From CAIYRG01 sp964494505 (GTDB lineage Bacteria > Pseudomonadota > Alphaproteobacteria > Micropepsales > Micropepsaceae): DNA of 64,000 nucleotides. The position numbers and the translations under genes were made by a program. The stretch is taken from contig CAZBRO010000012.1 in the NCBI GenBank assembly GCA_964494505.1, positions 68,058 to 132,057 of the forward strand. The letters are read 5' to 3'. Positions 25,292 to 35,110 of the stretch are shown in pieces (the stretch's first letter is position 1; each line of letters opens with the position of its first letter). Below the pieces are notes generated by a model that had not been told where the DNA came from, made no database searches, and was given only the letters and a program-made list of their open reading frames with translations.

Positions 25292-28200
25292 TCAGATCGG
25301 ATTTGCCGTTCGGATTGTGGCCTCCGCTGCCGGGTGGCCTTCCCGGTTTCGCCCCAGCCAGGCATTCACGCGATCCAGATAGAGATAGACCACCGGCGTC
25401 GTGAACAGCGTGAGCATCTGGCTCACGATCAAGCCGCCGACCATTGTAAATCCGAGCGGCTGGCGCAGCTCCGACCCCGTGCCGTTGCCGAGCATGAGCG
25501 GCAAAGCCCCGAATAACGCCGCCATCGTCGTCATCATGATGGGACGGAAGCGGAGCAGGCAGGCCTGCCGGATGGCGTCTTTGGGCGAGAGCCCGCCCTC
25601 CTTTTCGGCGCGGATCGCAAAATCCACCATCATGATGCCGTTCTTCTTCACGATGCCGATCAGAAGAATAATGCCGATGAGCGCGATCACCGACAGATCG
25701 AGATGGAAGATAAGCAGCATCAGAAGCGCACCGACGCCCGCGGACGGCAGCGTCGACAGAATGGTGAGCGGGTGAATGTAGCTCTCATACAGCACGCCGA
25801 GAATGATGTAGACGGTGATCAACGCCGCCAGGATGAGATAAGGCTGACTCGCCAAGGAGGATTGGAACGCCTGGGCGGTGCCTTGAAACGTGCCGACGAT
25901 GCCGGCCGGCATGCCGATCTCCCTGGATGCCTTCTCGACCGCATCGACCGCGTCCCCCAAAGCCGCGCCGGGAGCGAGATTGAAGGAGAGCGTGATGGCC
26001 GGAAATTGTCCCTGATGGTTCACCGACAGATAGCCGACCGCCTTGGTGTCGTATTTGGCAAGCGTCGAGAGCGGCACTTCCTGCCCTGTGATCGGCGATT
26101 TGATATAGAGCTTCTCCAGCGTGTCGGTACGGCCTTGCAGGGCGGGATCGACCTCGAGAACGACGTGATAGGTGTTGAGCTGCGTGAAATACTGGGTCAC
26201 TTGCCGCTGACCGAACGCGTCATAGAGGGTCTGGTCGATCATCGCGGGCTGAATCCCGAAGCGCGACGCCTGGTCCCGGTCGATCGTGAGCGATAGCGTT
26301 GCCCCGCTCGACTGCTGGTCGCTGGTGACTTCGCGCAACAGCGCAATCGCGGCGAGCTTCGCCTCCAGCCGCGGGGCCCATTCGTTCAGCTCCGCCAGGT
26401 TCGCGTCCTGCAGGGTGTATTGGTATTGCGTCTTGGACAGGCGGCCGCCGACATTGAGGTCCTGCGCCGTCTGCATATAGAGCGCGATCCCTTCGACCTT
26501 CGAGAGTGCGGCCTCCAGACGGCTGATGACCTGATCGGCCGTCGCTTTGCGCTGGTCGCGCGGTTTGAGGCTGAAGAACACACTGCCGCTGTTCAGCGGC
26601 CTTGCACCCGCGATCGAGGCCGCCCATGACGCGATATCGGGATCGCGGGATACCACGTCGGCCACTTCGTGCTGCAGGCGCGACATTTCGGCAAAGGATA
26701 CATCCTGAGCGGCCTCCGAAAACCCGACGATGATTCCGGTGTCCTCCTGGGGGAAGAATCCCTTGGGCACGACGATATAGAGCACCGCCGTCGTGGCCAC
26801 CGTGGCGAAGAACACCGCCAGCGTGATGCGTTGATGGCGCAGCACAAAATCGAGCCCGCGCGTATAGGCCGCGAGCATCCCGTCGAAGACGCGCTCGAAC
26901 ATCATATAAAGGCGGCCATGACGGGCATGCTTCTCATCGCGCAGGAAGCGCGACGCCATCACCGGCGTGAGCGTCAGTGCGACCACGGCGGAAACGAAAA
27001 TCGTCATCGTCACGGTTACCGCGAATTCGCGGAACAGGCGACCGACGATACCGCCCATCAGCAGCAGGGGAATGAAGACCGCAACCAGCGAGGTGCTGAT
27101 GGATATGATGGTGAAGCCGATTTCGCTTGCGCCCTTGAGCGCGGCTTCCAGCGGCGTCAGCCCTTCCTCCAGATGCCGGTAGACGTTTTCGACCATGACG
27201 ATGGCATCGTCCACCACAAAGCCGACCGCGATGGTCAGTCCCATCAGCGAGAGATTGTCGAGGCTGAACCCGGCCAGATACATCAATCCCAGCGTCGCCA
27301 CCAAGGACAGGGGCACCGTGATCCCGGGAATGAAGGTCGCGCGCACATTTCGCAGGAATACGAAAATCACCGCCACCACCAGCGCGATGGTGATGGCGAG
27401 GGTGATGTCCACATCCCGTACCGACGCATTGATGGTATCGGTGCGGTCCACGATGGTGTCGACCTTTATCGTGGGCGGCACGGCATTCATGATATGCGGC
27501 ATGAGCGCCTTCACGCGCTCGGCGGTTTCTATGACATTGGCGCCGGGCTGTTTTGATATGACCAGCAGAACCCCCGGATTGCCGTTCTGAAAGGCCGACA
27601 ATTTGGTGTTTTCCGGACCATCCACCGCCCGGCCGATGTCGCGGATGCGCACCGGTGCGCCATTCTTGTAGGCGAGGATGACGTCGTTCCAGGGCGCCGC
27701 GGTAAGAAGCTGATCGTTGTCGTAGATCGTGAAATTGTTCTTGGTCCCGTCGACCGAACCTTTCGGCGCGTCCACCGTCGCATTCGCGATCACGCCGGCG
27801 ACGTCATCGAGGTTGATACCGAGAGCGGCCACTTTCACGGGATCGACCTGAATGCGGACCGCCGGTTTCTGCTGGCCGCCGACCGCGACCTGGGCGACGC
27901 CTTCGAGCTGCGACACCTGCTGGGCCAGCACGTTCTCGGCATAATCATCTACCACCGTGAGCGGCAGATCGTCAGAATGAACCGCGAGAATCAAAATCGG
28001 CGCGTCGGCGGGATTGACTTTCCGGTAGGCCGGGGGCGCAGGCAGGTTCTTGGGCAATTGGCCGCCGGCAGCATCGATCGCGGATTGAATATCCTGCGCC
28101 GCTGCGTCGATGTTGCGGTCGAGACTGAACTGCACGGTGATCTGCGTCGTGCCGAGAAAGCTCGACGACGTCATCTGGGACACACTCGGAATCTGTGCAA

Positions 28201-28411
28201 AATGCTGTTCGAGGGGGGTCGCGACGGAGGAGGCCATGGTCTCCGGACTTGCACCCGGTAAGGACGCCGACACCGATACGGTGGGGAAATCCACCTGCGG
28301 CAGCGGCGCCACCGGCAACAGCGGATAGGCGGCGGCGCCGGCCAGGAAGATGCCCAGCATGATGAGCGAGGTCGCAATCGGGCGCTTGATGAAGGGCGCT
28401 GAAATATTCAT
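25292..28411 (-). CDS. RND multidrug efflux pump, MdtB/MdtC-like
   Basis: A 1039-residue inner-membrane transporter of the HAE1 family. It starts NISAPFIKRPIATSLIM, has two large periplasmic loops and 12 membrane helices. Helix 4 carries the proton relay acidic residues in GFVVDDAIVMVENVYRH. Family segments such as PQVDFPTVSVSASLPGASPETMASSVATP and LSTLPSAGVGALL are intact. MdtBC-type pumps export bile salts, novobiocin-like drugs and siderophore-like compounds with an adaptor and outer-membrane channel, both encoded just upstream in the same operon. Gap to the adaptor is 15 bases. Confidence 0.93.
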   Translation of the reverse strand: MNISAPFIKRPIATSLIMLGIFLAGAAAYPLLPVAPLPQVDFPTVSVSASLPGASPETMASSVATPLEQHFAQIPSVSQMTSSSFLGTTQITVQFSLDRNIDAAAQDIQSAIDAAGGQLPKNLPAPPAYRKVNPADAPILILAVHSDDLPLTVVDDYAENVLAQQVSQLEGVAQVAVGGQQKPAVRIQVDPVKVAALGINLDDVAGVIANATVDAPKGSVDGTKNNFTIYDNDQLLTAAPWNDVILAYKNGAPVRIRDIGRAVDGPENTKLSAFQNGNPGVLLVISKQPGANVIETAERVKALMPHIMNAVPPTIKVDTIVDRTDTINASVRDVDITLAITIALVVAVIFVFLRNVRATFIPGITVPLSLVATLGLMYLAGFSLDNLSLMGLTIAVGFVVDDAIVMVENVYRHLEEGLTPLEAALKGASEIGFTIISISTSLVAVFIPLLLMGGIVGRLFREFAVTVTMTIFVSAVVALTLTPVMASRFLRDEKHARHGRLYMMFERVFDGMLAAYTRGLDFVLRHQRITLAVFFATVATTAVLYIVVPKGFFPQEDTGIIVGFSEAAQDVSFAEMSRLQHEVADVVSRDPDIASWAASIAGARPLNSGSVFFSLKPRDQRKATADQVISRLEAALSKVEGIALYMQTAQDLNVGGRLSKTQYQYTLQDANLAELNEWAPRLEAKLAAIALLREVTSDQQSSGATLSLTIDRDQASRFGIQPAMIDQTLYDAFGQRQVTQYFTQLNTYHVVLEVDPALQGRTDTLEKLYIKSPITGQEVPLSTLAKYDTKAVGYLSVNHQGQFPAITLSFNLAPGAALGDAVDAVEKASREIGMPAGIVGTFQGTAQAFQSSLASQPYLILAALITVYIILGVLYESYIHPLTILSTLPSAGVGALLMLLIFHLDLSVIALIGIILLIGIVKKNGIMMVDFAIRAEKEGGLSPKDAIRQACLLRFRPIMMTTMAALFGALPLMLGNGTGSELRQPLGFTMVGGLIVSQMLTLFTTPVVYLYLDRVNAWLGRNREGHPAAEATIRTANPI

Positions 28412-28426
28412 GAGCCGGCTTCTCCG

Positions 28427-29596
28427 TTATTGCGCGGCGATGCTCTTGCGTTCCGGCGCCGGCGCGCTCTTGCCAGGGGCCGCCTGCGCCTGGACATGCG
28501 TGCCCGGCTTGAGCCGGTATTGACCGGCAGTGACGATGCGCTCGCCCTCCGTGAGTCCATCGCCGATGACAGCGATTTCTCCGGTATCTTCGGCGACCTT
28601 GATCGGCTTTGTTTGCACAGTGTCGTCGGGCTTGACGACGTAGACGTAGAGCCCTTCCGGCCCGCGCTGAACGGCAGCCGAGGGAATGGTCAGAACATTC
28701 TTTTGAGTCTTCAGGAGAAGACGCACATTGACATAGGCGCCGGGCCACAGCGTGTCGTTCCGATTGGGAAAGATCGCCTTCAGGCGCATCGTGCCGGTCT
28801 GCTGGTCGATCTCATTGTCGATCAGCGCGACGGTTCCGCGGTCGAGTTCCTTTGTGTCATCGCGCGGCAGGGCCGACACGGTGACGGCCCCGGCCTTCAT
28901 CGCGCCGGCCACTTTGGGAAGCATGTCCTCGGGCAAAGAGAAGATCACCGAGATCGGATGCAATTGCGTGATGACCACGATCCCGGTGGTGTCGGAGGCA
29001 TGGACATTGTTGCCCACATCGATGAGACGGATTCCGGTGCGGCCGTCGATGGGCGAGCTAATGGTGGTGTATTCGAGCTGCGTCCTTGCGTTCGAGATGG
29101 CGGCCTGGTCGCTTTTGACGAGGGCCGTCAACTGGGCCACCTGCGCGCGCGTGGTATCGACGGTCTGTTTGCTCGTGTAATCCATCGCCGCGAGCGCCGT
29201 GTAGCGATCCAGATCCTTCTGGGCGTTGGCGAGCTGTGCTTGGTCCTGCCCTTCCTTGCCGATCGCCTGCTCGAGTTGGGCCTGATAGGGACGCGGGTCG
29301 ATCTGTGCCAGCAGATCGCCTTTCTTGACCTCCTTACCTTCGACGAACCCGACCTTCTGCAATTGCCCATCGACCCGGGCGGTCATGGTGACTGTATTGA
29401 AAGCCTGCACCGTGCACAAGCCGGTCAGATAGTCGGGAACATCCTGGCGTGTCGCGACACCCATATCGACGGGAATGGCCGCGTCGGGCGCCGGCACCGC
29501 CGAGGCCTGCACGTCCGCTTTCCCGACCCAATACCAGAGCACGAAGCCCGCAGCAGCGAGCAGAACGGCAACAACTACGCTTCGAAGACGATTCAT
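28427..29596 (-). CDS. RND efflux periplasmic adaptor (MdtA-like)
   Basis: A 389-residue adaptor with an N-terminal membrane anchor (VVVAVLLAAAGFVLWYWV). The lipoyl domain halves are TARVDGQLQKVGFVEGKEVKKGDLLAQIDPRPY and SSPIDGRTGIRLIDVGN in fragments typical of MdtA; a coiled-coil hairpin of about 60 residues separates them. The frame opens at 29656, overlapping the upstream channel gene, but the Met at 29596 preceded by GGCGGGAAA gives the usual N terminus. It connects the RND pump to the outer-membrane channel. Confidence 0.9.
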   Translation of the reverse strand: MNRLRSVVVAVLLAAAGFVLWYWVGKADVQASAVPAPDAAIPVDMGVATRQDVPDYLTGLCTVQAFNTVTMTARVDGQLQKVGFVEGKEVKKGDLLAQIDPRPYQAQLEQAIGKEGQDQAQLANAQKDLDRYTALAAMDYTSKQTVDTTRAQVAQLTALVKSDQAAISNARTQLEYTTISSPIDGRTGIRLIDVGNNVHASDTTGIVVITQLHPISVIFSLPEDMLPKVAGAMKAGAVTVSALPRDDTKELDRGTVALIDNEIDQQTGTMRLKAIFPNRNDTLWPGAYVNVRLLLKTQKNVLTIPSAAVQRGPEGLYVYVVKPDDTVQTKPIKVAEDTGEIAVIGDGLTEGERIVTAGQYRLKPGTHVQAQAAPGKSAPAPERKSIAAQ

Positions 29597-29646
29597 TTTC
29601 CCGCCAGCCTTCCGCAATAACGCTGTTTCGTTTTTCGCGTTCGCGC

Positions 29647-31071
29647 CTACTGCCATCCGCCGCCCAGCGCCTTGATGAGGCTGACCGACGCCTCGACCCG
29701 GGCGAGCTTCGCCTGCACCAGAGCGTCTTCAGCGGGGAACAGCGAATTTTCGGTGTTGAGCACCGTCAGCAGGTTGACGGTTCCCGCCCGCAATTGCGCG
29801 GTGGAAATGGCAAAGGCGCGGCTCGCACGGTCCACGGCCTCCTGCTGTCTCTGTTGCTGCAATCGGGTGAACTGGGTTGCGGCCAGCGCATCCTCGGTAT
29901 CGGCAAAGGCGGACACCACCGACTTGCGATAATCCTGCACCAGTTCATCGTAACGCGCCTGAGAGTAGTCGAGCTGTCCTTCCAATCGGCCGCCTTCGAA
30001 GAGCGGCTGCGTGATCGCCGCAGATATCGCGTAAAACGGACTCGCGGCGCCGAAGAGCGAGGAAAGGGCGGTCGTGGCAATACCGCCCTCCGCCGTGAGC
30101 TGGACATCGGGGAAGAACTGGGCGCGCGCCATTTTGATGTCGGCATTCGCGGCAATCAATTGTGCCTCGGCTTCGGCGACATCGGGACGCCGCGCAAGCA
30201 GGCTCGCGGGTAATCCGGGCTTGATGACCGGCTCCGACAGATCGCTGACGCTGCCGTCTGCGATGTGGATGTCTTCCGGCAGCTTGCCGGTGAGAATCGC
30301 CAGCGCGTCTGTTGTCTGCTGCAATTGCTCCTGCAGCGGCGGCAGTTCCGCCATCAGAGTCGCGACCACGGTTTCCTGCTGAGCCACGTCAAGCGCGGTC
30401 GCAACCCCGATCATGTCTTCGAACTGCAGCGCCTTGAGCAGTTCGTTCGCGGCATCGATATTCTGCTGCACGACGGCAATGCGGTCGCGCAGCGCGAGTA
30501 TCTGGAAATAGGTGTTTGCGACGCCGGACACGACGGTCAGCGCAACCGTTTCACGGTCGAAGCGGCTTGCCTGCGCGAGTGCCTTGGCCGAGGCAACCGC
30601 CGCAGCGTTCTTCCCCCAGAAATCGAATTCGTAACTTGCGTTCAGTGCAGCCATGGATGTGGTGAAGGTGGAGGAGCCGGCGCCCTGCACGGCGGAGGGA
30701 GCCGTGCGCTCGCGGGTGATGGAGCCGCCTGCGCCCACCGCCGGCAGCAGCGAGGCCCCCGCGATGCGCATTTGCGCATCGGCTTGCCGGATGCGCGCAA
30801 CCGCGGCGGCAATATCGTAGTTCGCGGCTTCCGCCGATTGCTCGAATTCGTCGAGCTGGGGCGAGCCGAAATCGCGCCACCAATTGGCGGCCGGCCACGC
30901 GGGCGCGTTGTTCGCGGCATCGGCCATGTTCCATGCAGGAGGAATGGCAGTAGCGGGCCGCTGATAGTCCGGACCGAGGCTGCAGGCCGCGAGCAGGCCG
31001 GCCACCATGCTCATCATAAAGGCAATGGAGCCTGAACGCCGATAGTCACTCGATACTCGGGATACCGTCAT
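29647..31071 (-). CDS. Outer-membrane efflux lipoprotein (NodT/OprM family)
   Basis: A TolC-like channel. A lipoprotein signal is visible (MSMVAGLLAACSLGPDYQRP, lipobox LAAC), followed by two repeats of the OEP domain with long helices. Start is uncertain: the frame opens at 31218, I use the Met at 31071 (474 residues); a third Met at 31017 lies directly before the hydrophobic core. Together with the adaptor and pump it makes a complete tripartite drug exporter in the order channel-adaptor-pump. About 260 bases separate it from the next upstream gene, room for a promoter, though I see no strong one. Confidence 0.9.
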   Translation of the reverse strand: MTVSRVSSDYRRSGSIAFMMSMVAGLLAACSLGPDYQRPATAIPPAWNMADAANNAPAWPAANWWRDFGSPQLDEFEQSAEAANYDIAAAVARIRQADAQMRIAGASLLPAVGAGGSITRERTAPSAVQGAGSSTFTTSMAALNASYEFDFWGKNAAAVASAKALAQASRFDRETVALTVVSGVANTYFQILALRDRIAVVQQNIDAANELLKALQFEDMIGVATALDVAQQETVVATLMAELPPLQEQLQQTTDALAILTGKLPEDIHIADGSVSDLSEPVIKPGLPASLLARRPDVAEAEAQLIAANADIKMARAQFFPDVQLTAEGGIATTALSSLFGAASPFYAISAAITQPLFEGGRLEGQLDYSQARYDELVQDYRKSVVSAFADTEDALAATQFTRLQQQRQQEAVDRASRAFAISTAQLRAGTVNLLTVLNTENSLFPAEDALVQAKLARVEASVSLIKALGGGWQ

Positions 31072-31329
31072 AATGCTGAAATGCCACTTCCCTGACTCTC
31101 TGCCGAGATGCCGCCCTGCAGCGCGGTGAGTGGCGCCGGGGACGCGGAGAGCTCGCCGATCAGAAAGCGGGATATGGGACCCCTGGTTCCGAGCTCCAAC
31201 TGAACCTATCAGCCTCAAGCGGCCCTAAGGCTGACAATTCGGTGAGTAACATCTCAAGCGATGTCGGTTGAAATCCTGGAGACACATTCGCGACATCATT
31301 ACCAATGGGACATGCAAAGTTCCCAATCG

Positions 31330-32655
31330 TCAGACGACTTCCGGTTCCACAGCCGAATCCGTGGCGCGCATCACAAAGCGCCCAACCGCAAGCACGATCA
31401 GCGCCGCAAGCAGCAAGCCCAGCGCCAGAACAGCCATCGCCACCGCATAGGTTCCGGTCTGTTCCTTCAACACGCCGATGAGGTAGGGTCCAACGAAACC
31501 ACCCAGCGACGTTCCACTGTTGAGAAGCGCTATCGAGCCCGCCGCCGCCGTGCCGCGCAGGAAGGACGATGCCAGGACAAAATGCGGACTCGCCGCGGCC
31601 AACAGGCCGACCATCGCGAATGTGAGGCATCCGAGCACCAGCATATCGTTCTGCAACAGGCTTGCGCCCGCAAAGCCCGCCGCGGCGAGCAAAGTGGGCA
31701 ACGCCACATGCCAAATCCGATCTCCGCTGCGATCGCTGGAATATCCCCAAAGCACGATCGCGATTACGCTCGCGAGATACGGGATTGTCACGATGAAACC
31801 CACCAGCAGGTTCGAGAAACCCATCGCCTGCACAATCTGCGGCAGCCACAGCGTCGCGCCATAAAGCGCAGCTCCCCTGCCGAGCCCCGCGAGCGCAATC
31901 GCGAGCACCCGTGGGTCGCGCAGAGCCTCCCAGAGCGCGCCATCCTCGGCAGTCCCTTCACCCGACAGATTTGCAGCAATCGCCTTCTTTTCCGCGGCGC
32001 TCAGCCAATCGGCTTGCGCCGGCGTGTCGGGGAGGAATCTCAGAACGGCGAAGGCGAGGAGACACGCAGGTGCGCCCTCGATCAGAAACAGCCATTGCCA
32101 GCCATGGAGCCCGAGAACACCGCTCATTTGCAGAATGAACGTGGATACCGGGCCCCCGACAATGCCCGACAGCGGAATGGCGCAGGTAAATGCTGCCGTG
32201 AATCGTGCGCGATCCGCCCGCGGGAACCACAGCGTGAGATAAAAGATCATGCCCGGGAAGAAGCCCGCCTCCGCCACGCCCAACAGGAAGCGGAGCACGT
32301 AGAAATCGCGAGGCGTGTGGACGAACGCGGTTGCAGCCGAGATCGCGCCCCAGATTGCCATGATGCAGCAGACCGAAACGCGTGCTCCGATCCGTTCGAG
32401 AATGACGTTGCTCGGGATTTGGAACAGCAAATAACCGGCGAAGAAAATACCGGCTCCGAGCCCGAACACAGACGGCGAAAAGCCGAGATCCTTGTTCATG
32501 GTGAGCGCGGCAAAGCCCGCATTGACGCGGTCGACATAATTGACGAAGTACAGGAGTCCCATGAAGGGGATGAGGCGCCATGCGCATCTGGCGAGAAGCT
32601 GACGGTCGCTTATCGCGCGCTCCCGCGCCTGTGGAACACAATTCGCCGCCGTCAT
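31330..32655 (-). CDS. MFS transporter, anion:cation symporter family
   Basis: A 441-residue, 12-helix transporter. The first helix has FVNYVDRVNAGFAAL, the ACS-family signature, and the helix 2-3 loop has the RIGAR motif. ACS members import organic anions such as phthalate, 4-hydroxyphenylacetate, tartrate or glucarate with protons. No catabolic genes adjoin it, so the substrate is unknown. It is divergent from the secreted MORN protein gene, with 170 bases between starts. Confidence 0.88.
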   Translation of the reverse strand: MTAANCVPQARERAISDRQLLARCAWRLIPFMGLLYFVNYVDRVNAGFAALTMNKDLGFSPSVFGLGAGIFFAGYLLFQIPSNVILERIGARVSVCCIMAIWGAISAATAFVHTPRDFYVLRFLLGVAEAGFFPGMIFYLTLWFPRADRARFTAAFTCAIPLSGIVGGPVSTFILQMSGVLGLHGWQWLFLIEGAPACLLAFAVLRFLPDTPAQADWLSAAEKKAIAANLSGEGTAEDGALWEALRDPRVLAIALAGLGRGAALYGATLWLPQIVQAMGFSNLLVGFIVTIPYLASVIAIVLWGYSSDRSGDRIWHVALPTLLAAAGFAGASLLQNDMLVLGCLTFAMVGLLAAASPHFVLASSFLRGTAAAGSIALLNSGTSLGGFVGPYLIGVLKEQTGTYAVAMAVLALGLLLAALIVLAVGRFVMRATDSAVEPEVV

Positions 32656-32825
32656 GCGTCGCCTCTCGATCTGACCCTATCACATTTGCTGGCTGCGAAT
32701 TTGAGGTCCGGTTCGGGCGGGGATCCGCGTCGTTCCGAATCTTCCGCAAGGGTTGTGGCGGCGGTTGGGCTGGTTTGCTACCATCCTTCGCAACTGCCCA
32801 CTGATATTCCGATCGAGGACGAACG

Positions 32826-33197
32826 ATGAAATTGCCCATTATCATCTCCGCCGCTGCGATCCTGCTGGTCGCGGCCCAAGTTACGGCCCAGACCCCAACG
32901 GACAAACCATCCCCTCCGGGTTGGATCACGGCGACGAACAAACCGTGCAAGATTTGGAACCCCCAACCCGAGGCCGATGAAGCCGTGACGTGGTCGGGAC
33001 CGTGCAAGGACGGCTTCGCGTCGGGGAAGGGCATCTTGTTTTGGACCGTCAACGGCAAGCCCGATGTGGAATTCGACGGCGTTTACGCGAATGGAAAGCG
33101 CAACGGACCTGGCGTCATGATCTTGCCCGATGGGAGTCGCATCGAGGGCGAGTGGGTGAACGACGAACTTCTTTCCGGAGATCGCGACGCGATTTAA
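32826..33197 (+). CDS. Secreted MORN-repeat protein
   Basis: A 123-residue protein with a signal peptide (residues 1-21, ending VTAQ). After a short linker it has MORN-like repeats: GKGILFWTVNGKPDVEFDG, YANGKRNGPGVMILPDG and SRIEGEWVNDEL (about residues 60-118). MORN repeats form beta-hairpin sheets that bind partners or lipids. Being exported, it is likely periplasmic. A ribosome site GAGGACGA precedes the start. Function unknown. Confidence 0.75.
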   Translation: MKLPIIISAAAILLVAAQVTAQTPTDKPSPPGWITATNKPCKIWNPQPEADEAVTWSGPCKDGFASGKGILFWTVNGKPDVEFDGVYANGKRNGPGVMILPDGSRIEGEWVNDELLSGDRDAI

Positions 33198-33388
33198 GCG
33201 GGCTCGGTAAAGCGCGCGCAATCGCCGGTCGCGGTGAAGCGCGGATTGCCGCGACGCCGTTCTCAGGGATTTATGGTTGAGCCTTTGCTAAGAAAATCAT
33301 TCATTTACCTCTTCCAGACGTCTCGATTTTGAATCAAATCGACTTGCGCTACATGACGCGCGCCAACCGGATCGGGAAGGAGCCGCGC

Positions 33389-33589
33389 ATGATCGACACC
33401 CTGAAAGCCTCCACCAGCAACATGCGCGCCTTCCTTTCCCGGTTCCTGTCGGACGAGAACGGCAGCACCGCCATCGAATATGCCCTGTTCGCGGCGGGCA
33501 TCGGGTTCGCGGTTCTGTCGTCTTTCAGTGCGATGAGCGAGGCGGTGGCTGCTAAATACGAACTGATCCGCAGTTCGATGCCGGGCTAG
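33389..33589 (+). CDS. Flp/Fap-type pilin (type IVb)
   Basis: A 66-residue pilin. A basic leader is followed by DENGSTAIEYALFAAGIGFAV: the Glu at +5 after the GSTAIEY motif and the hydrophobic helix are diagnostic of Flp pilins. The frame opens at 33329, but AAGGAG at 33377-33382, six bases before the ATG at 33389, sets the start. No cpaA-F or tad genes are in this window, so it is an orphan pilin gene; the assembly machinery would have to be elsewhere in the genome. Confidence 0.88.
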   Translation: MIDTLKASTSNMRAFLSRFLSDENGSTAIEYALFAAGIGFAVLSSFSAMSEAVAAKYELIRSSMPG

Positions 33590-33607
33590 ACAAGCAGGAA
33601 GTCCGCC

Positions 33608-35020
33608 TCAACCCTCCGGGTGCGGAAGATCGGCGAGGCGGATGGCGCTCACCGCCGCGCCCAGCAGCGCGACCAGCGCACCCGCCCAGAGAGCGGCCGC
33701 GGCGCCCCCCGGCGCGAACCGCGCCAGCACCAGCGCGGTCAATGCGGCACCCACGGTCTGACCCAGCAGCCGCGCCATGGCCTGCAGACCGCTGGCGCCG
33801 CCGCTGCGCGCGCGTGGCGCGGATGCCTGGATGGTGCGGTTGTTGGGCGATTGGTAGAGCCCGAACCCCGCCCCTGCGAGCGCCATGCGCCAGACGATGT
33901 CGGGAGTGCTGGTGCGTGCGCCGAGCATGGCGAGCGCGGCCAGTCCCGCGCCGAACGCGGCGAGCCCGATCAATCCGAGAAGGCCCGCCGGATAGCGGTC
34001 GGAAAGCTTGCCCGCGATGGGCGCGAACACCGCGGTCGCGAGCGGCCATGGCGTGATCAGCAGGCCGGTGTCCACCGCCGAATAGCCGATCGCCTGCAGG
34101 TGGAAGGGGAGCGCTATGAAGGCGAGGCTTTGCGCCAGGAACGAGCACACCGATGTGGCGACCGACAACGCAAGCAGGGGCAGCTTGAGCAGATCGACCG
34201 GAATCAACGGCAGAGGCATCCGGGTCTGCCGGCGATAGAGGACAACGCCCATCGACAGCGTCAACCCAATCTCAGCGAACAGCAGCGAAGGGAGGGCAGG
34301 GCGGCTGAGCGAATCCAAAAGCACGATCAGCGTCCCGAACGTAATGGCGCTCATCACCGCGCTGACCATGTCGAAGGGATGATGCGTGCGGGGCGTCTCG
34401 GGGAGCGCGTAAATGCCCACGATGACCGCGACAATGGTGATCGGGACTTTGACGGCAAAAAGCCACGGCCAGGGCGCGAAGGCGAGGATGGAACTCGCGA
34501 TGGTCGGGCCTGCCGCAGCCGAGACCGCGATCACCACCGCATTGATGCCGATGCCGTGGCCGAGCCGGTTGATGGGATGAATGAACCGCACCAGCGCCAT
34601 GTTCACGCTCATCACGCCGGCCGCACCCAAGCCCTGCACGACCCGCATCATCGTGAGGATCAGCAGGTTCGGCGCAAGCGCACAGCCGAGCGAGGCGACG
34701 CAGAACAGGCACAACCCCGCGAGATAGACCCGCTTGTAGCCGAGAATGTCGCCGGCCGATGCCAATGGCAGCAGCGAAAGCATGATCGTCACCTGATAGG
34801 CGTTGACGATCCAAACGGAGGCGGCGGCATCGATCTTGAAATCGGCGCCGATGGTCGGCAGAGCCACATTGACGATGGTCTGCTCAATGACGGTGACGAA
34901 GATGGCAAGGCAGATGGTTAGAATAGCCCACCGGCGCTGCGGCAGCGGCAGACCGTCGAAACTGGTACGGGAGGTGTCCTGCAACAACGAAGTCCGGAAA
35001 ATAGCGGGTGCCAAGGACAT
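33608..35020 (-). CDS. MFS transporter, DHA2 (EmrB/QacA-like) family
   Basis: A roughly 470-residue, 14-helix drug:proton antiporter. It has TIVNVALPTIGADF in the first helix region, motif A-like DILGYKRVYLAG, and motif C-like GPTIASSILAFAPWPWLF in helix 5. DHA2 exporters remove amphipathic drugs or bile salts. A GTG at 35065 would add 15 residues; neither candidate start has a clear ribosome site. Tail-to-tail with the pilin gene, 18 bases apart. Confidence 0.87.
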   Translation of the reverse strand: MSLAPAIFRTSLLQDTSRTSFDGLPLPQRRWAILTICLAIFVTVIEQTIVNVALPTIGADFKIDAAASVWIVNAYQVTIMLSLLPLASAGDILGYKRVYLAGLCLFCVASLGCALAPNLLILTMMRVVQGLGAAGVMSVNMALVRFIHPINRLGHGIGINAVVIAVSAAAGPTIASSILAFAPWPWLFAVKVPITIVAVIVGIYALPETPRTHHPFDMVSAVMSAITFGTLIVLLDSLSRPALPSLLFAEIGLTLSMGVVLYRRQTRMPLPLIPVDLLKLPLLALSVATSVCSFLAQSLAFIALPFHLQAIGYSAVDTGLLITPWPLATAVFAPIAGKLSDRYPAGLLGLIGLAAFGAGLAALAMLGARTSTPDIVWRMALAGAGFGLYQSPNNRTIQASAPRARSGGASGLQAMARLLGQTVGAALTALVLARFAPGGAAAALWAGALVALLGAAVSAIRLADLPHPEG

Positions 35021-35110
35021 AAGCGGAAAAGCCTTGCGCCGTCCAGGCGGCCATATGGCGGTCACGGTTTTCAGCTAGAATGTCTTCCCGCAAATATGGT
35101 GGTGCTTCCA

